Shown here in pieces: positions 9,239 to 18,296 of a stretch of 64,000 bases of DNA; the stretch's first letter is position 1; every line of letters begins with the position of its first letter. The notes beneath the pieces were generated by a model. It was given only the letters and a program-made list of their open reading frames with translations. It had not been told where the DNA came from and did not search any database. The stretch comes from Denitrovibrio sp. (GTDB lineage Bacteria; Chrysiogenota; Deferribacteres; Deferribacterales; Geovibrionaceae). Made by a program: the position numbers and the translations under genes. Location of the stretch: the NCBI GenBank assembly GCA_002869145.1, contig PKTM01000020.1:62001-126000 (forward strand), in the 5' to 3' direction.

Positions 9239-9805
9239 ATGGAGTGGGAGTTTAGCGCAGATCAGGTTAATGATGGTGAATACGATATCTCGTTAACTGA
9301 TTTTACTAAAAAATTATATTCTAAGACAACTGAGCTGACAGCAATGTCTCTTGATCTTGGTGTTGTGGAAACAAACTCCATAGATGACACACTGGATCCT
9401 CTGGAGGACTACAGGGTTCAGTTTTTTATCTGTTATTACAATTTTCTGCTGTGCTTAGCCACAGGCAGAACTATCAGACAATTCAAAAGCCATACCAAAA
9501 AGCTTCCTATAGACAAAACTCTTAAAAGCAAATTTATGGATAAAAAATACCTGATTGAACTGGAACAAAATTCAAGAGACACAGTTATGATATTTATGGC
9601 TGTTATTAAAAGCTTTGTATCATACCTTATAGAGTCAGGTTCAAGTACCAGCAGACTACCGCAGATGTTACTGATGCAGCAACTTAATTCCTTCTCTTCT
9701 ATCATTCCCAGTGTGATGAAAAACGAGAACGCCAGAAACATGCTGATGCACATAGATTTTGAAAAGGGTTTTTTAAGTGGTAGACTTGGTAGAATGTTCA
9801 GATAG
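9239..9805 (+). CDS. Hypothetical cytosolic protein
   Basis: I do not recognise a family. It is 188 residues, mostly helical, without membrane segments or signal peptide. A GTG at 9230 would add three residues, but AAGAGGTG at 9225-9232 fits ATG 9239. It lies 7 bases upstream of the next unknown gene, so the two probably form an operon and may act together. Base composition is like that of the neighbours. Confidence 0.7.
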   Translation: MEWEFSADQVNDGEYDISLTDFTKKLYSKTTELTAMSLDLGVVETNSIDDTLDPLEDYRVQFFICYYNFLLCLATGRTIRQFKSHTKKLPIDKTLKSKFMDKKYLIELEQNSRDTVMIFMAVIKSFVSYLIESGSSTSRLPQMLLMQQLNSFSSIIPSVMKNENARNMLMHIDFEKGFLSGRLGRMFR

Positions 9806-9812
9806 GTAGGCT

Positions 9813-10592
9813 ATGTCTAAAGACAAATCGAAGGATATAAGACTTCTTAAGATTGCAAGCAGGGTTTCAGATGTAAAATCTGTTACCATGGCTTATGTCC
9901 TTTTTGAACAGGAAATTGTAAAGACCAATTCTGAGATAAACATCTCTTCAGTTATTACGCCTATAGTCAAAAACTCGACTGATGGCGAGCCCTTGCTGGA
10001 GGACTATGCTCAGTCTGGTCCTGCGGCACAGACCAACATATTTAAAAAAGAGAATAAACTGAGCTGTGTTGTTGACCTTATAGCTCATTCCATAAAGTTT
10101 CCGCATCTGAACAGATACAAGTTATCTAAAAGCTACCGAGGCTATGGACTCAGCACATACGCCATGAACGAAATAGTCGCCATTCTGAAAAACTCATATC
10201 CTGATTTTGCGGTAGAGCCTGTAAATTTCTCATTTAGCAAAGAGGACGCAGATGTTGACAGAGCTGCATTTTTTGCATTTATGGAGAAATTCGGTTTCTG
10301 GTTTCGTTTCGATGGCAACGATAATAATCAAGGTATACTGAATATTGAAAAAGCTGAAATGCTTAAGCAACCGCCTAAAAAAGAGAGTATAAGCGAGCTA
10401 GAGATAGCGCCTTTCATGAAGGAATTATTTAACGACAGGGTGAAGCTTGCAGAAGATATCAAACGAATAAAACTTGAGTTTAAAGAAAAAAACACCGTGT
10501 TTAACAGGTTTGAAAAAGATCAGGCGATAACATTTCTTCTGAATATTATCGGAGCTCTTATTCTTCTGATGCTTATTGTAATTTTGCTTTAA
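9813..10592 (+). CDS. Tail-anchored protein with a possible GNAT-like domain
   Basis: A 259-residue protein of unknown role. Residues ~105-185 contain SYRGYGLSTYAMNEI followed about 50 residues later by FFAFMEKFGFWFRF. This resembles motif A (R-G-x-G-x-x-T) and motif B (F-x-x-x-Y/F-x-K-x-G-F) of GNAT acetyltransferases; I offer this as a fold guess only. A charged coiled-coil-like stretch then leads to a single C-terminal membrane helix (residues ~240-259) with no tail, so the protein is probably tail-anchored in the inner membrane facing the cytosol. It follows the unknown gene at 9239 and ends against the convergent chemoreceptor gene. Confidence 0.7.
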   Translation: MSKDKSKDIRLLKIASRVSDVKSVTMAYVLFEQEIVKTNSEINISSVITPIVKNSTDGEPLLEDYAQSGPAAQTNIFKKENKLSCVVDLIAHSIKFPHLNRYKLSKSYRGYGLSTYAMNEIVAILKNSYPDFAVEPVNFSFSKEDADVDRAAFFAFMEKFGFWFRFDGNDNNQGILNIEKAEMLKQPPKKESISELEIAPFMKELFNDRVKLAEDIKRIKLEFKEKNTVFNRFEKDQAITFLLNIIGALILLMLIVILL

Positions 10593-12400
10593 TAAATGTT
10601 TTTGCTGCTCTCCTCCAATAATACATTAGGATTAAACCCAATTCTCATTGCACCCCAGTGTTTACCATTAATAATAATTGGAAGACTGAGATCGTTAAGT
10701 ATCTCCCCTGTATCTCTGGCATAGGTCTGCAAGAGGAAAGGAGTTTCATTTTTGGCAGCTTTTGTGCCTGCCGGGTCGTTGAACATTCTTTTATCTCTGC
10801 TGTTTATAACGTCTACAGCAGGGTCTCCAGTCGGCTTCTTGGAGAATTTTTTATTATGCGTTGGTGCATAACCGTTTATGTCAACTGCCAAACAGAATAT
10901 CCCGCCTTTGATGCTGTTTAAAAGCTTTTCTGCAATATCCTGAAAGTGATGTTCGACTTTTTTATCGTATTTAGTGGAGTATTTTTGTGGGGCAGTGCCC
11001 GGTATTTCTTTATAGTTTTTGTCGAAGACATCCACACCCTGTGCTGCGAGTTCTCTCAGGTAGGTTTCGAACTCTTCCTTAGTGCTTTGGGCATAATGAA
11101 GTATGTGCTCCATGTAGCCCATTCCAATTTTAAAGCGTGATGCGTTATCCTGAATCTCTTCAATACGCTGATTCAGGCTGAGAGTATCTTCTTTTGATGT
11201 ATCAATTTTTACTGTGACATTATCAGCCAGCGAATTGATCATATTGACATTTTCGAATATAGCAGCGTTTATATTGGTGAACTCATCCAGTGAGACGGTA
11301 ATCTCGTTTACCCCTCTGCCTGTTTCCTCAAAATCGTTCACCATATTTTCAAAGCTTACCGCTGTGCTGTCTACGACTTCTCTGGTTTTTTTGATAAACT
11401 GATCGATCTTGCCTGTTTGTTCTTCTGTGTGTTTAACCTGACCTATCATCTCGTTAATGTTTGAGGATATCTCTTCAGTGGCGGTTCTTGCTCTTTCGGC
11501 TAGTTTTCTTACTTCGTCAGCTACCACAGCAAACCCTCTCCCAGCCTCACCGGCACGGGCTGCCTCGATGGCTGCATTCAGCGCCAGCAGGTTTGTTTGG
11601 TCTGATATATCTTCTATAAGTGATACTATGTCCCTGATATTTTCCGAGTTTTTAGTAAGATCAGAAACTGTCCCCTGAAAATCTTCCAGCATCTGGCTTA
11701 TGCTGTCCATGTTACTTGTTAGTGCAAACATTTCGTCTTTGGATTTTTGGGCAGACTGAAGATTATGGTTTGCTGTATCGCTTATTGACACAGAGTTTGC
11801 CCTGATGGTTTCTATGGATTCATTTGTTCTGGAGCTGGATTCGTATATTTCTGCTGCAACTCCGCTTTGCTTATCAACCTCTTCAGCAGCTTTTTTAACA
11901 CTCAAAACAACCTGAGCTGATTCTACTCCAATATTCACGCTTAAAAGTCTTACTTTCAGGAGAATCTTTCTGAGTTTTTCCATGAAAAGGTTATAATTAT
12001 GTGACAGGTCACGCATTTCGTCATACGTAAGCAGCGGCATGTCTTTTGAAAGATCGCTCCCGCCTTCGCCTATTTCGGCAAACACATTAGCTATCTTTTG
12101 AATAGGCTTTACTATTAGGTGCGAAAAGAAAAACATTATAAAAAACAGTCCCGCAAATGTTAAACCAATAAAAACAAGCGGTACTATGAACTGGTCACGT
12201 AAAAGATTCAGGACGTCTTCTATCTGTGCAGGTGTCAAAGGCAAAGACTGAAGCTTTGCAGTAATAACGTCTCTGGTCAGTCCGAAAGTGACAAGTGCAC
12301 CAAGCTGAAGCAGTGCAATAAAAAGCAGGTTCCCGAAAAGCTTTCGGCGCAGGGTATTAAAAATATTCTTTTCGAGACTTGTGTATAAATTTCTGAACAT
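10589..12400 (-). CDS. Methyl-accepting chemotaxis protein with C-terminal sensor domain
   Basis: Chemoreceptor with two N-terminal membrane helices separated by only ~35 residues, a HAMP domain, a full signalling domain with the kinase-contact hairpin ([18 protein letters not shown]), and after it an extra ~150-residue domain (from [15 protein letters not shown]; it includes [14 protein letters not shown] and [13 protein letters not shown]). That tail resembles a cytoplasmic ligand-binding domain found at the C-terminus of some Geobacter/Desulfovibrio-type receptors. The tiny periplasmic loop and the tail suggest that it senses an intracellular signal. A GTG at 12412 is in frame, but TGTGGAG just before ATG 12400 favours the latter (603 residues). 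Confidence 0.9.
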   Translation of the reverse strand: MFRNLYTSLEKNIFNTLRRKLFGNLLFIALLQLGALVTFGLTRDVITAKLQSLPLTPAQIEDVLNLLRDQFIVPLVFIGLTFAGLFFIMFFFSHLIVKPIQKIANVFAEIGEGGSDLSKDMPLLTYDEMRDLSHNYNLFMEKLRKILLKVRLLSVNIGVESAQVVLSVKKAAEEVDKQSGVAAEIYESSSRTNESIETIRANSVSISDTANHNLQSAQKSKDEMFALTSNMDSISQMLEDFQGTVSDLTKNSENIRDIVSLIEDISDQTNLLALNAAIEAARAGEAGRGFAVVADEVRKLAERARTATEEISSNINEMIGQVKHTEEQTGKIDQFIKKTREVVDSTAVSFENMVNDFEETGRGVNEITVSLDEFTNINAAIFENVNMINSLADNVTVKIDTSKEDTLSLNQRIEEIQDNASRFKIGMGYMEHILHYAQSTKEEFETYLRELAAQGVDVFDKNYKEIPGTAPQKYSTKYDKKVEHHFQDIAEKLLNSIKGGIFCLAVDINGYAPTHNKKFSKKPTGDPAVDVINSRDKRMFNDPAGTKAAKNETPFLLQTYARDTGEILNDLSLPIIINGKHWGAMRIGFNPNVLLEESSKNIY

Positions 12401-12509
12401 AAACAACTCCACAGCAAAATAGTGTTCTAAATTTAATTATATTTAAAAATGGGCTGATATGCAATATAAAATCTGTGAGTCTAAGTTGTTTATTTAAATA
12501 ACCTATTTG

Positions 12510-12767
12510 TTAGAGATGGTATTTCAAACCGTTAATTATTTTTATTAAACTGTATAGTTTCTGAAGCTCCTGATAGTCGGTAACTTCAACAGTTGCGGAA
12601 ACGGACACATAGTTCCCTTTTTTACTTGGTCTTTCAGTAAAGTCTTTCATTTTTTTATCGCAGAATACTTTTTTAACGTCATTTATAAACTGCTGATTGT
12701 TTTCACCCATAGCCTTAAAAGTGTAAAGCACTGGAAATTCCATCATATCTTTCAAATTCTCAGACAA
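12510..12767 (-). CDS. YbeD-like DUF493 protein
   Basis: An 85-residue DUF493/YbeD family protein with an ACT-like alpha/beta fold and no firmly known function. The FPVLYTFKAMG start, the central SKKGNYVSVSATV strand and the C-terminal YSLIKIINGLKYHL are typical for the family. It overlaps the end of nfeD by 8 bases and is probably the last gene of the trmB-nfeD-ybeD operon. Confidence 0.85.
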   Translation of the reverse strand: MSENLKDMMEFPVLYTFKAMGENNQQFINDVKKVFCDKKMKDFTERPSKKGNYVSVSATVEVTDYQELQKLYSLIKIINGLKYHL

Positions 12768-14001
12768 GTTCTCTCTCCACCTTTATGTTCATTCCATCCA
12801 CGCCGACTATAGTTACTTTTTCGTCTTTTTCAAGAGTTTCTTCAGAAGTAGCATTCCATATTTCTCCGTGCACAAATATCTGTCCGCTGTTTTCTTTCCA
12901 GCTGATGACCTTTGCAGATTTTCCTGTTAGAGCCTGTTTGCCTGTGGCTGGTTTTGACCGGAAATCTCTAAAAATAAGCCTGCCTATAAGCACTGCAACG
13001 GCAAGTATGAGTGCTAGCAAAGAGCCTATAAGCCAGAAGGATACGCCTATGCCCATGTTGCCCTCCGTGGAGAAAAGAAGATAGAGTCCTGTGCCGAGAC
13101 ACGCCATGGATGCGACTGTTAAAAGCCCAAAACTCGGCAAAAATATCTCTGCTCCCAAAAGGCAGAAACCTGCTACTAAAAGCAGAAGCCCCAGAGAGTT
13201 GATCGGGATGATATTTATCCCCATAAGGAACATTATGATGGCGGCTATACCGATGGCGGCAAATACAAAAGTACCGGGTATTTTAAACTCCAGCACTATT
13301 GCAAGTATGCCAATAAAAAGCAGTAAGACAAGTACATTCGGATCACTAAGGAAGAAAGCAACTTTTTGAAGAGGTGTCGCTTTCAGTGTGACCATGTCAT
13401 CTACTGAGAAGCCTAGTTTTCCGCCAGCTTTTTCTGCGATATCTCTGCTGTCGTTTCCCACAGCATCTATTATACCGAGTGACAGAGCCTGATTTGCAGT
13501 GTAGCTTTTAGACTCGGTCACAGTGGCAATGGCTGCATCTGTGTTGCGCCCTCTCTTTTCAGCAATAGAGCGCATGAAGGCTACCGTGTCATTTTCTATT
13601 TTTTTCGCCATGTTTCCTTCGAAATCTTTACCTGTGATATTCACCGGATGAGCTGCACCAATATTTGTACCTTCAGACATGGCGGCAAAGTGAGAGGCGA
13701 GGGCTATGAATGTGCCTGCTGAGCCTGCCCTTGACCCTTGTGGAGAGACAAATGTGATAACAGGTGTCTCTGATTCCAGAATAAGCTGCACTATCCCTCT
13801 GGTTGATTGCAGGAGTCCTCCGGGTGTATCAATCTTTAGCATGAGCACTCCGTCAGATTCTGAAGCTTTGTCTATGGATGTCTTTATATATTTTTCTGTG
13901 TAGCCTGTTATAACCCCTGACACTTCTATTACAAAGATGTCTTTTGCCTGTGCGAGAAGAGGCATAGTGAGCAGGGCTAAAAAAAGTAAGAACCTAAACA
14001 T
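12760..14001 (-). CDS. nfeD: NfeD-family membrane-bound serine protease
   Basis: Long-type NfeD protein: signal peptide, ClpP/SppA-like periplasmic protease domain, four membrane helices, then a cytosolic OB-fold domain. The catalytic serine is probably in SRAGSAGTFIA, followed by EGTNIGAAHPV; a Lys in the SIAEKRGRN segment is the likely base. These proteins cleave stomatin partners in membrane quality control. No stomatin (slipin) gene, the usual neighbour, is in this operon. It starts directly after trmB (one base apart) and overlaps ybeD. Confidence 0.9.
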   Translation of the reverse strand: MFRFLLFLALLTMPLLAQAKDIFVIEVSGVITGYTEKYIKTSIDKASESDGVLMLKIDTPGGLLQSTRGIVQLILESETPVITFVSPQGSRAGSAGTFIALASHFAAMSEGTNIGAAHPVNITGKDFEGNMAKKIENDTVAFMRSIAEKRGRNTDAAIATVTESKSYTANQALSLGIIDAVGNDSRDIAEKAGGKLGFSVDDMVTLKATPLQKVAFFLSDPNVLVLLLFIGILAIVLEFKIPGTFVFAAIGIAAIIMFLMGINIIPINSLGLLLLVAGFCLLGAEIFLPSFGLLTVASMACLGTGLYLLFSTEGNMGIGVSFWLIGSLLALILAVAVLIGRLIFRDFRSKPATGKQALTGKSAKVISWKENSGQIFVHGEIWNATSEETLEKDEKVTIVGVDGMNIKVERELV

Positions 14002-14691
14002 TTACCCTCCGGTCTTTTTCAGTCTGAAAAAATGCACTCCAAGTTCGGGGACAAATTTTCTGTAGTATTTTGTAGGCAGATAATCATCCAGCCTGTCTAT
14101 GTATATAGTATCGTATACACTGCTCAGCTCCGCAATAGGTTTAAGGTTTTCCACTATCTCCTGTGCATAATCTATCTGGTCTGTGGCGATGCACAGTGTT
14201 CCGCCGGGTTTCAGTTTCTGAACCAGAAGCTTTATGAATTTTGTTTTGAGTATCCTTCTTTTCTTGTGTTTCTTTTTAGGCCACGGATCAGGAAAATTGA
14301 CGTAAAAATTATCCACACTTTCGTCCTGTAATATTGAGACAAAAAATGTTGCATCGAAGTGTATCAGCCTGATGTTTTCGTGTTCAACCTGTCTGGCTTT
14401 AACAACAGCTCTGCGGAATATACGTTTCATCACTTCAAATCCCAAAAAATTTTGATCAGGGTGTTTTTTGGCATATTCAGAGATAAACTCGCCGTTGCCT
14501 ATTCCTATCTCAATATTAAATGGTTTATCATTATCAAAAAAGTCCTGTACTGTCAGTCGTTCATAGTTTTCATACTCGCCACCGTGGCCGTATTTCTGGA
14601 TTCTTTCAGTTTGTTGCTTGACAGCTTCTGAAAAAATGTAGATATTATCTTCGAAATCGAACTTAAGATGCACCTTATTGTCAGTAGTCAT
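14002..14691 (-). CDS. trmB: tRNA (guanine-N7-)-methyltransferase
   Basis: Makes m7G46 in the variable loop of tRNAs using S-adenosylmethionine. At 229 residues it carries the Rossmann motif EIGIGNGEFISEYA and the family hallmark NFPDPWPKKKHKKRR. It is the first gene of the trmB-nfeD-ybeD operon and diverges from rpmB. Confidence 0.95.
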   Translation of the reverse strand: MTTDNKVHLKFDFEDNIYIFSEAVKQQTERIQKYGHGGEYENYERLTVQDFFDNDKPFNIEIGIGNGEFISEYAKKHPDQNFLGFEVMKRIFRRAVVKARQVEHENIRLIHFDATFFVSILQDESVDNFYVNFPDPWPKKKHKKRRILKTKFIKLLVQKLKPGGTLCIATDQIDYAQEIVENLKPIAELSSVYDTIYIDRLDDYLPTKYYRKFVPELGVHFFRLKKTGG

Positions 14692-14754
14692 AATTTCTCC
14701 TGGAAATCGTAAAAGTTCATATTTATCAGGTTTTTATTTTTTCGTAAAAAACAC

Positions 14755-14784
14755 TTGATTTAAAAATGGGATTTATGCTAGCAT
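14755..14784 (+). promoter_or_regulatory. Sigma70-type promoter of rpmB
   Basis: TTGATT at 14755-14760 and TAGCAT at 14779-14784 are separated by 18 bases, with a TGC extended -10 element at 14776-14778. They lie ~33 bases before the rpmB start, which has the strong ribosome site AAGGAGG at 14802-14808. Confidence 0.65.
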
Positions 14785-14816
14785 TTTAAGCTCTTGAAAT
14801 CAAGGAGGTAGGTACG

Positions 14817-15005
14817 ATGGCTAAAAGATGTGAAGTCTGCGGTAAAGGCCCTATGTTTGGTCACCAGATCAGCCACGCTCATAATGTCAGCAGAAGGGTT
14901 TTCTATCCCAATGTACATAGAATAAGAGTTGTTGAACAAGGTGCTGTGGTCCGCAAGAAAGTCTGCACAAAGTGTATGAAAGCCGGAAAAGTTCAGAAAG
15001 CCTAG
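14817..15005 (+). CDS. rpmB: Ribosomal protein L28
   Basis: A 62-residue large-subunit protein with the family start KRCEVCGKGP. It has two CxxC pairs (CEVC near the N-terminus and CTKC near the C-terminus), so it is the zinc-binding form of L28. It is a single-gene transcript with its own promoter and terminator. Confidence 0.96.
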   Translation: MAKRCEVCGKGPMFGHQISHAHNVSRRVFYPNVHRIRVVEQGAVVRKKVCTKCMKAGKVQKA

Positions 15006-15070
15006 TTACTTCCTGACTTGCAGATTTATTTCTGCATATTGGTAGACATATTAATGAAACTGAAAAAGAT

Positions 15071-15094
15071 GCCCGCCGATGGCGGGCTTTTTTT
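15071..15094 (+). terminator. Rho-independent terminator after rpmB
   Basis: GCCCGCC (15071-15077) pairs with GGCGGGC (15081-15087), followed by a run of seven T. The hairpin also faces the convergent gene at 15127. Confidence 0.9.
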
Positions 15095-15126
15095 CGTAAA
15101 AGCTAAGTTTAGAAAACCTGAACACA

Positions 15127-16113
15127 TCAGCTCTTTGCATTGTTTCTTAACAATAACCTTCTGAAAAGCCCTGCAAGGTAATATATCGGAAGCATGATGT
15201 TTGTCCCGGCAAAAATCAATGCAATAACAGCCATTCCTGTTTTGACATATTTCCTGAGGATACTGTCACTGCTGTGAGTGACTTCCGTGTAAACCAACTC
15301 TGGTGTGCTGTTTTTATAGGGTACTGATTTTCTTATAAATAGAGCTTTATCTGATAGTTCTCTCTGGGTTTTTACAATTTCAGGAAAGTTGTCGCCATTG
15401 TAGAGATAAACAGATGCAAAGGTTTGCTTGTCTCCGAAATAAGGGTGTTCTGCTATAGGCTTTCCACTCATGCAGTGCTCGCTTCCTCCAAAATATTCAA
15501 AGCGCATCCAGCCATCATTTACCATAGCCTCTGCAAACTGAATGTATGACATAAATCCATCTTTTGAAGCCGCTGTCATAGCAAAATAGGTGTCGATATA
15601 AATCCACTTTTCTCCATCGAAGACCTCAGATGCTTCATGGAAACCGTTGGAAACTATCCGCACTTCGAGCCCTGTGTATCTGGCAAGCATCCCAAAAACC
15701 AGTGCAAAATCATTTGCACAGCCCTCTTTATCTGCCATACGGTTTATCTTTTCAGGCAGTGCCGCTTCTGTCATGCATTTGCCGTCACCCATCAGACTGA
15801 ACATCTGTACTATCTTTTTACTTCTTTCATAGGCAGGAAGCTTTTTCAGGTTGTCTAACTCACCCCTGCTGGTATTTGTCTTTTCAAAGATGTCGCTCAT
15901 CTGCTGATCAAAGAACTTCGTGTCTCCTTTAATAAAACCCGTACGCTCAAGCTCTTTTGGGCTAAGTGTGAAAAAATCAGGCGTGACTTTCTCGCCAAAT
16001 AATATTTGAGATGCAGTCTCTGTAAATATTTCATTTTTAGCTGAAAACACCACGATAAGCATCAGAACAATATTCATCATTACAAATGTTGCAATAAACC
16101 TTTCAAATTTCAT
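15127..16113 (-). CDS. Membrane-anchored transglutaminase-like protein
   Basis: A 328-residue protein with an N-terminal membrane helix (residues ~8-28), a periplasmic domain and a C-terminal membrane helix (~290-315). The middle has the order GCANDFALVFGMLAR, then GFHEASEVF, then IYIDTYF, which places Cys, His and Asp as in the transglutaminase/papain-like core. The function is unknown. It could be a peptidase or an amide-forming enzyme acting on envelope or surface polysaccharide proteins. It is divergent from the radical SAM gene of the sugar cluster at 16.2 kb, which may be only a neighbour. Confidence 0.75.
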   Translation of the reverse strand: MKFERFIATFVMMNIVLMLIVVFSAKNEIFTETASQILFGEKVTPDFFTLSPKELERTGFIKGDTKFFDQQMSDIFEKTNTSRGELDNLKKLPAYERSKKIVQMFSLMGDGKCMTEAALPEKINRMADKEGCANDFALVFGMLARYTGLEVRIVSNGFHEASEVFDGEKWIYIDTYFAMTAASKDGFMSYIQFAEAMVNDGWMRFEYFGGSEHCMSGKPIAEHPYFGDKQTFASVYLYNGDNFPEIVKTQRELSDKALFIRKSVPYKNSTPELVYTEVTHSSDSILRKYVKTGMAVIALIFAGTNIMLPIYYLAGLFRRLLLRNNAKS

Positions 16114-16244
16114 ACTTTTCTCCGATAAGTATATAAGACAATTAGTACTTACTATAAATGTTAATAACAGTTTTTACAAACAGATCAGTATAATGTATGA
16201 TTTTTTTATGTTAATAGATCAAAATACACAAGCAGTAGGGGATT

Positions 16245-17210
16245 ATGTACAGATTTGAGACAGTTCAGGATGTTTACAAAGAGGCTAGAAAGTATAACAA
16301 ATATCAGAACACGGCACCTTTTCCGCCGTATGTAACAATAGAGTTGCTGAGTGACTGTAATTTTCTATGCAGAATGTGCGCTCTCACCTATCAGAAGCAC
16401 CATGGGGGTCAGATGCACATCAGCAATCTGAAAGCTACTATCAGAGAGATAGCTAAGTACGGGAGCATGATACGCTTTATAGGCTATTGTGAGCCCCTCA
16501 TGTACCGGCATATCAAAGAAGCGGTGACCTATGTGAAAAACTATGGACTTCTGCTTCATCTTACAACAAATGCCAGCACAATGAATAGAGATATGGCTGA
16601 TTTTCTGGTGGATGCTGGACTGGACAGTATTATTTACTCTTTCCAAGGGGGCTCAAAAGAAGAATACCTTAAGATGAGAGCTCTCGGAGGACCTATTTAC
16701 GAGCGTGTAATAGAAAACATCAGCTACTTTCAGTCAATCAAGGTAGACACTATTACAAAGCTCACAACAACAGTTACTCAAAGAGACAGCAAAGAGGATA
16801 TAGAGAAGTTTATAAACGATCATAAGTCACTAGTGGATGAGATACAGATATCAGGTTTCACACATTTTATACATGTGTCCGACCATTTCGGTGAACAGGA
16901 TGTCTGGGGTCAGCTTGGTATATCCAGACCAAAGCTCAAAGAAGACGCGAAGTGCTTCGTTACAAATTACGAAATGATGATAAAACCTGACGGTTCGGCC
17001 TATGCATGCTGTGGTGCTTACACTGATCAGCTGAAATACGGAAATGTTTTTGAATGTGATATAATGGACATATGGAAGGGCGGTGAAGCTGAAAAGATGC
17101 GTACTAAGATATGCGGCGGTGAACTTGATTCTATAGATAACTGCTCTGTGTGTCCTGTCAGGTATAAGTATGATAATATTGATAATGCGGTGTTTAACAC
17201 CAGAAAATAG
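16245..17210 (+). CDS. Radical SAM protein with SPASM-type C-terminal cluster domain
   Basis: A 321-residue radical SAM enzyme. The cluster motif CNFLCRMC (CxxxCxxC) is at residues ~38-45. The C-terminal third is a SPASM-like domain with six or more Cys (CFVTNYEMMIKPDGSAYACC, then KICGG, CSVCP) that binds auxiliary Fe-S clusters. It starts at ATG 16245 with AGGGG before it and stands directly upstream of the PtmE-like and NeuA-like genes. The context suggests a role in making or modifying the surface sugar, but the substrate cannot be inferred. Confidence 0.88.
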   Translation: MYRFETVQDVYKEARKYNKYQNTAPFPPYVTIELLSDCNFLCRMCALTYQKHHGGQMHISNLKATIREIAKYGSMIRFIGYCEPLMYRHIKEAVTYVKNYGLLLHLTTNASTMNRDMADFLVDAGLDSIIYSFQGGSKEEYLKMRALGGPIYERVIENISYFQSIKVDTITKLTTTVTQRDSKEDIEKFINDHKSLVDEIQISGFTHFIHVSDHFGEQDVWGQLGISRPKLKEDAKCFVTNYEMMIKPDGSAYACCGAYTDQLKYGNVFECDIMDIWKGGEAEKMRTKICGGELDSIDNCSVCPVRYKYDNIDNAVFNTRK

Positions 17211-17222
17211 GTGGGAAACCAT

Positions 17223-18296
17223 ATGAAAGATATTGAGCTTCTGATAAGCCCTGATGCTACCGTGAAGGATGCACTCAGGAAACTGGACAAGTCGGCGGAG
17301 AAAGTTCTTATTGTTGTGGACAAACAGATGAAGCTTATGGGTGCTCTTACTGATGGTGATATTCGCCGCAGTTTGCTTTCCGGTTCCGATCTTAACAGCA
17401 GCATCAGCAGGGTTTATAACAACAAACCCTTATATATCTTCGTAGAAGATTTTGCTTTTGATACAATAAAGTCATTGCTTTTAAAACATAAAGTTGAGCT
17501 TCTGCCTGTTGTTGAAAAAGACATGACGGTTGCAGATTTCATAACATGGGACAAAGTTTTTACAGAAAAGAAGGAAGACACTTCTGAGATACTTAAAAAC
17601 TGCCCTGTGGTTGTTATGGCGGGCGGTAAAGGCACACGCCTTGAACCTTTCACAAAGATACTCCCAAAACCGCTGATCCCTATTGGCGACAAACCTATTA
17701 TTCAGGTTATTGTGGATAAATTCAAAGCAAGAGGGACAGAAAAGTTTTATTTTGTGGTGAACTATAAAGGGGATATGATTCAGTCTTATTTTAACCATAT
17801 AGATGATAAATATAATATCGAATATCTGTGGGAAAAAGACTTTTTTGGTACGGCAGGCTGTCTGAAAATGATGGAAAATCGAGTTGAAGACGATTTTTTT
17901 GTATCAAACTGCGACGTCATCATCAGGGCAAAATATGAGAATATTCTTGATTTTCATAAAAAAGAGGATGCAGCGCTGACCATTGTTTCTGCTATTCAGC
18001 ACTACCGTATCCCTTATGGTGTTGTTGATTTTAAAAGCGGAGGAGATGTCGTAGGTGTCAAAGAGAAGCCTGAGTATACTTTCACAGTGAACACCGGACT
18101 ATACATTTTAAACAAAAAAGCTCTTGATTATATCCCGGAAGGCATCGTGATGGACATGACAGACCTTATAGCTCAGCTTATAAAATCTGACGAAAAAGTA
18201 ATAACTTATCCTGTAAACGAAAACGAATACATAGATATCGGCCAGTGGGAAGAATATAAAAAATCGGTAAGCAAACTCAAGGTAATAGAAGAATGA
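17223..18296 (+). CDS. CBS-domain nucleotidyltransferase, PtmE-like
   Basis: Two CBS motifs (residues ~1-125) are fused to a sugar-1-phosphate nucleotidyltransferase beginning PVVVMAGGKGTRLEPFTK. This architecture matches PtmE, which makes GDP-glucosamine at the start of the Campylobacter legionaminic acid pathway. A GTG at 17211 would start 4 codons earlier; AGGTGG upstream fits ATG 17223. It is 13 bases from the radical SAM gene and overlaps the cytidylyltransferase by 4 bases (ATGA). The other pathway enzymes (dehydratase, aminotransferase, acetyltransferase, condensing enzyme) are not in this window. Confidence 0.85.
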   Translation: MKDIELLISPDATVKDALRKLDKSAEKVLIVVDKQMKLMGALTDGDIRRSLLSGSDLNSSISRVYNNKPLYIFVEDFAFDTIKSLLLKHKVELLPVVEKDMTVADFITWDKVFTEKKEDTSEILKNCPVVVMAGGKGTRLEPFTKILPKPLIPIGDKPIIQVIVDKFKARGTEKFYFVVNYKGDMIQSYFNHIDDKYNIEYLWEKDFFGTAGCLKMMENRVEDDFFVSNCDVIIRAKYENILDFHKKEDAALTIVSAIQHYRIPYGVVDFKSGGDVVGVKEKPEYTFTVNTGLYILNKKALDYIPEGIVMDMTDLIAQLIKSDEKVITYPVNENEYIDIGQWEEYKKSVSKLKVIEE

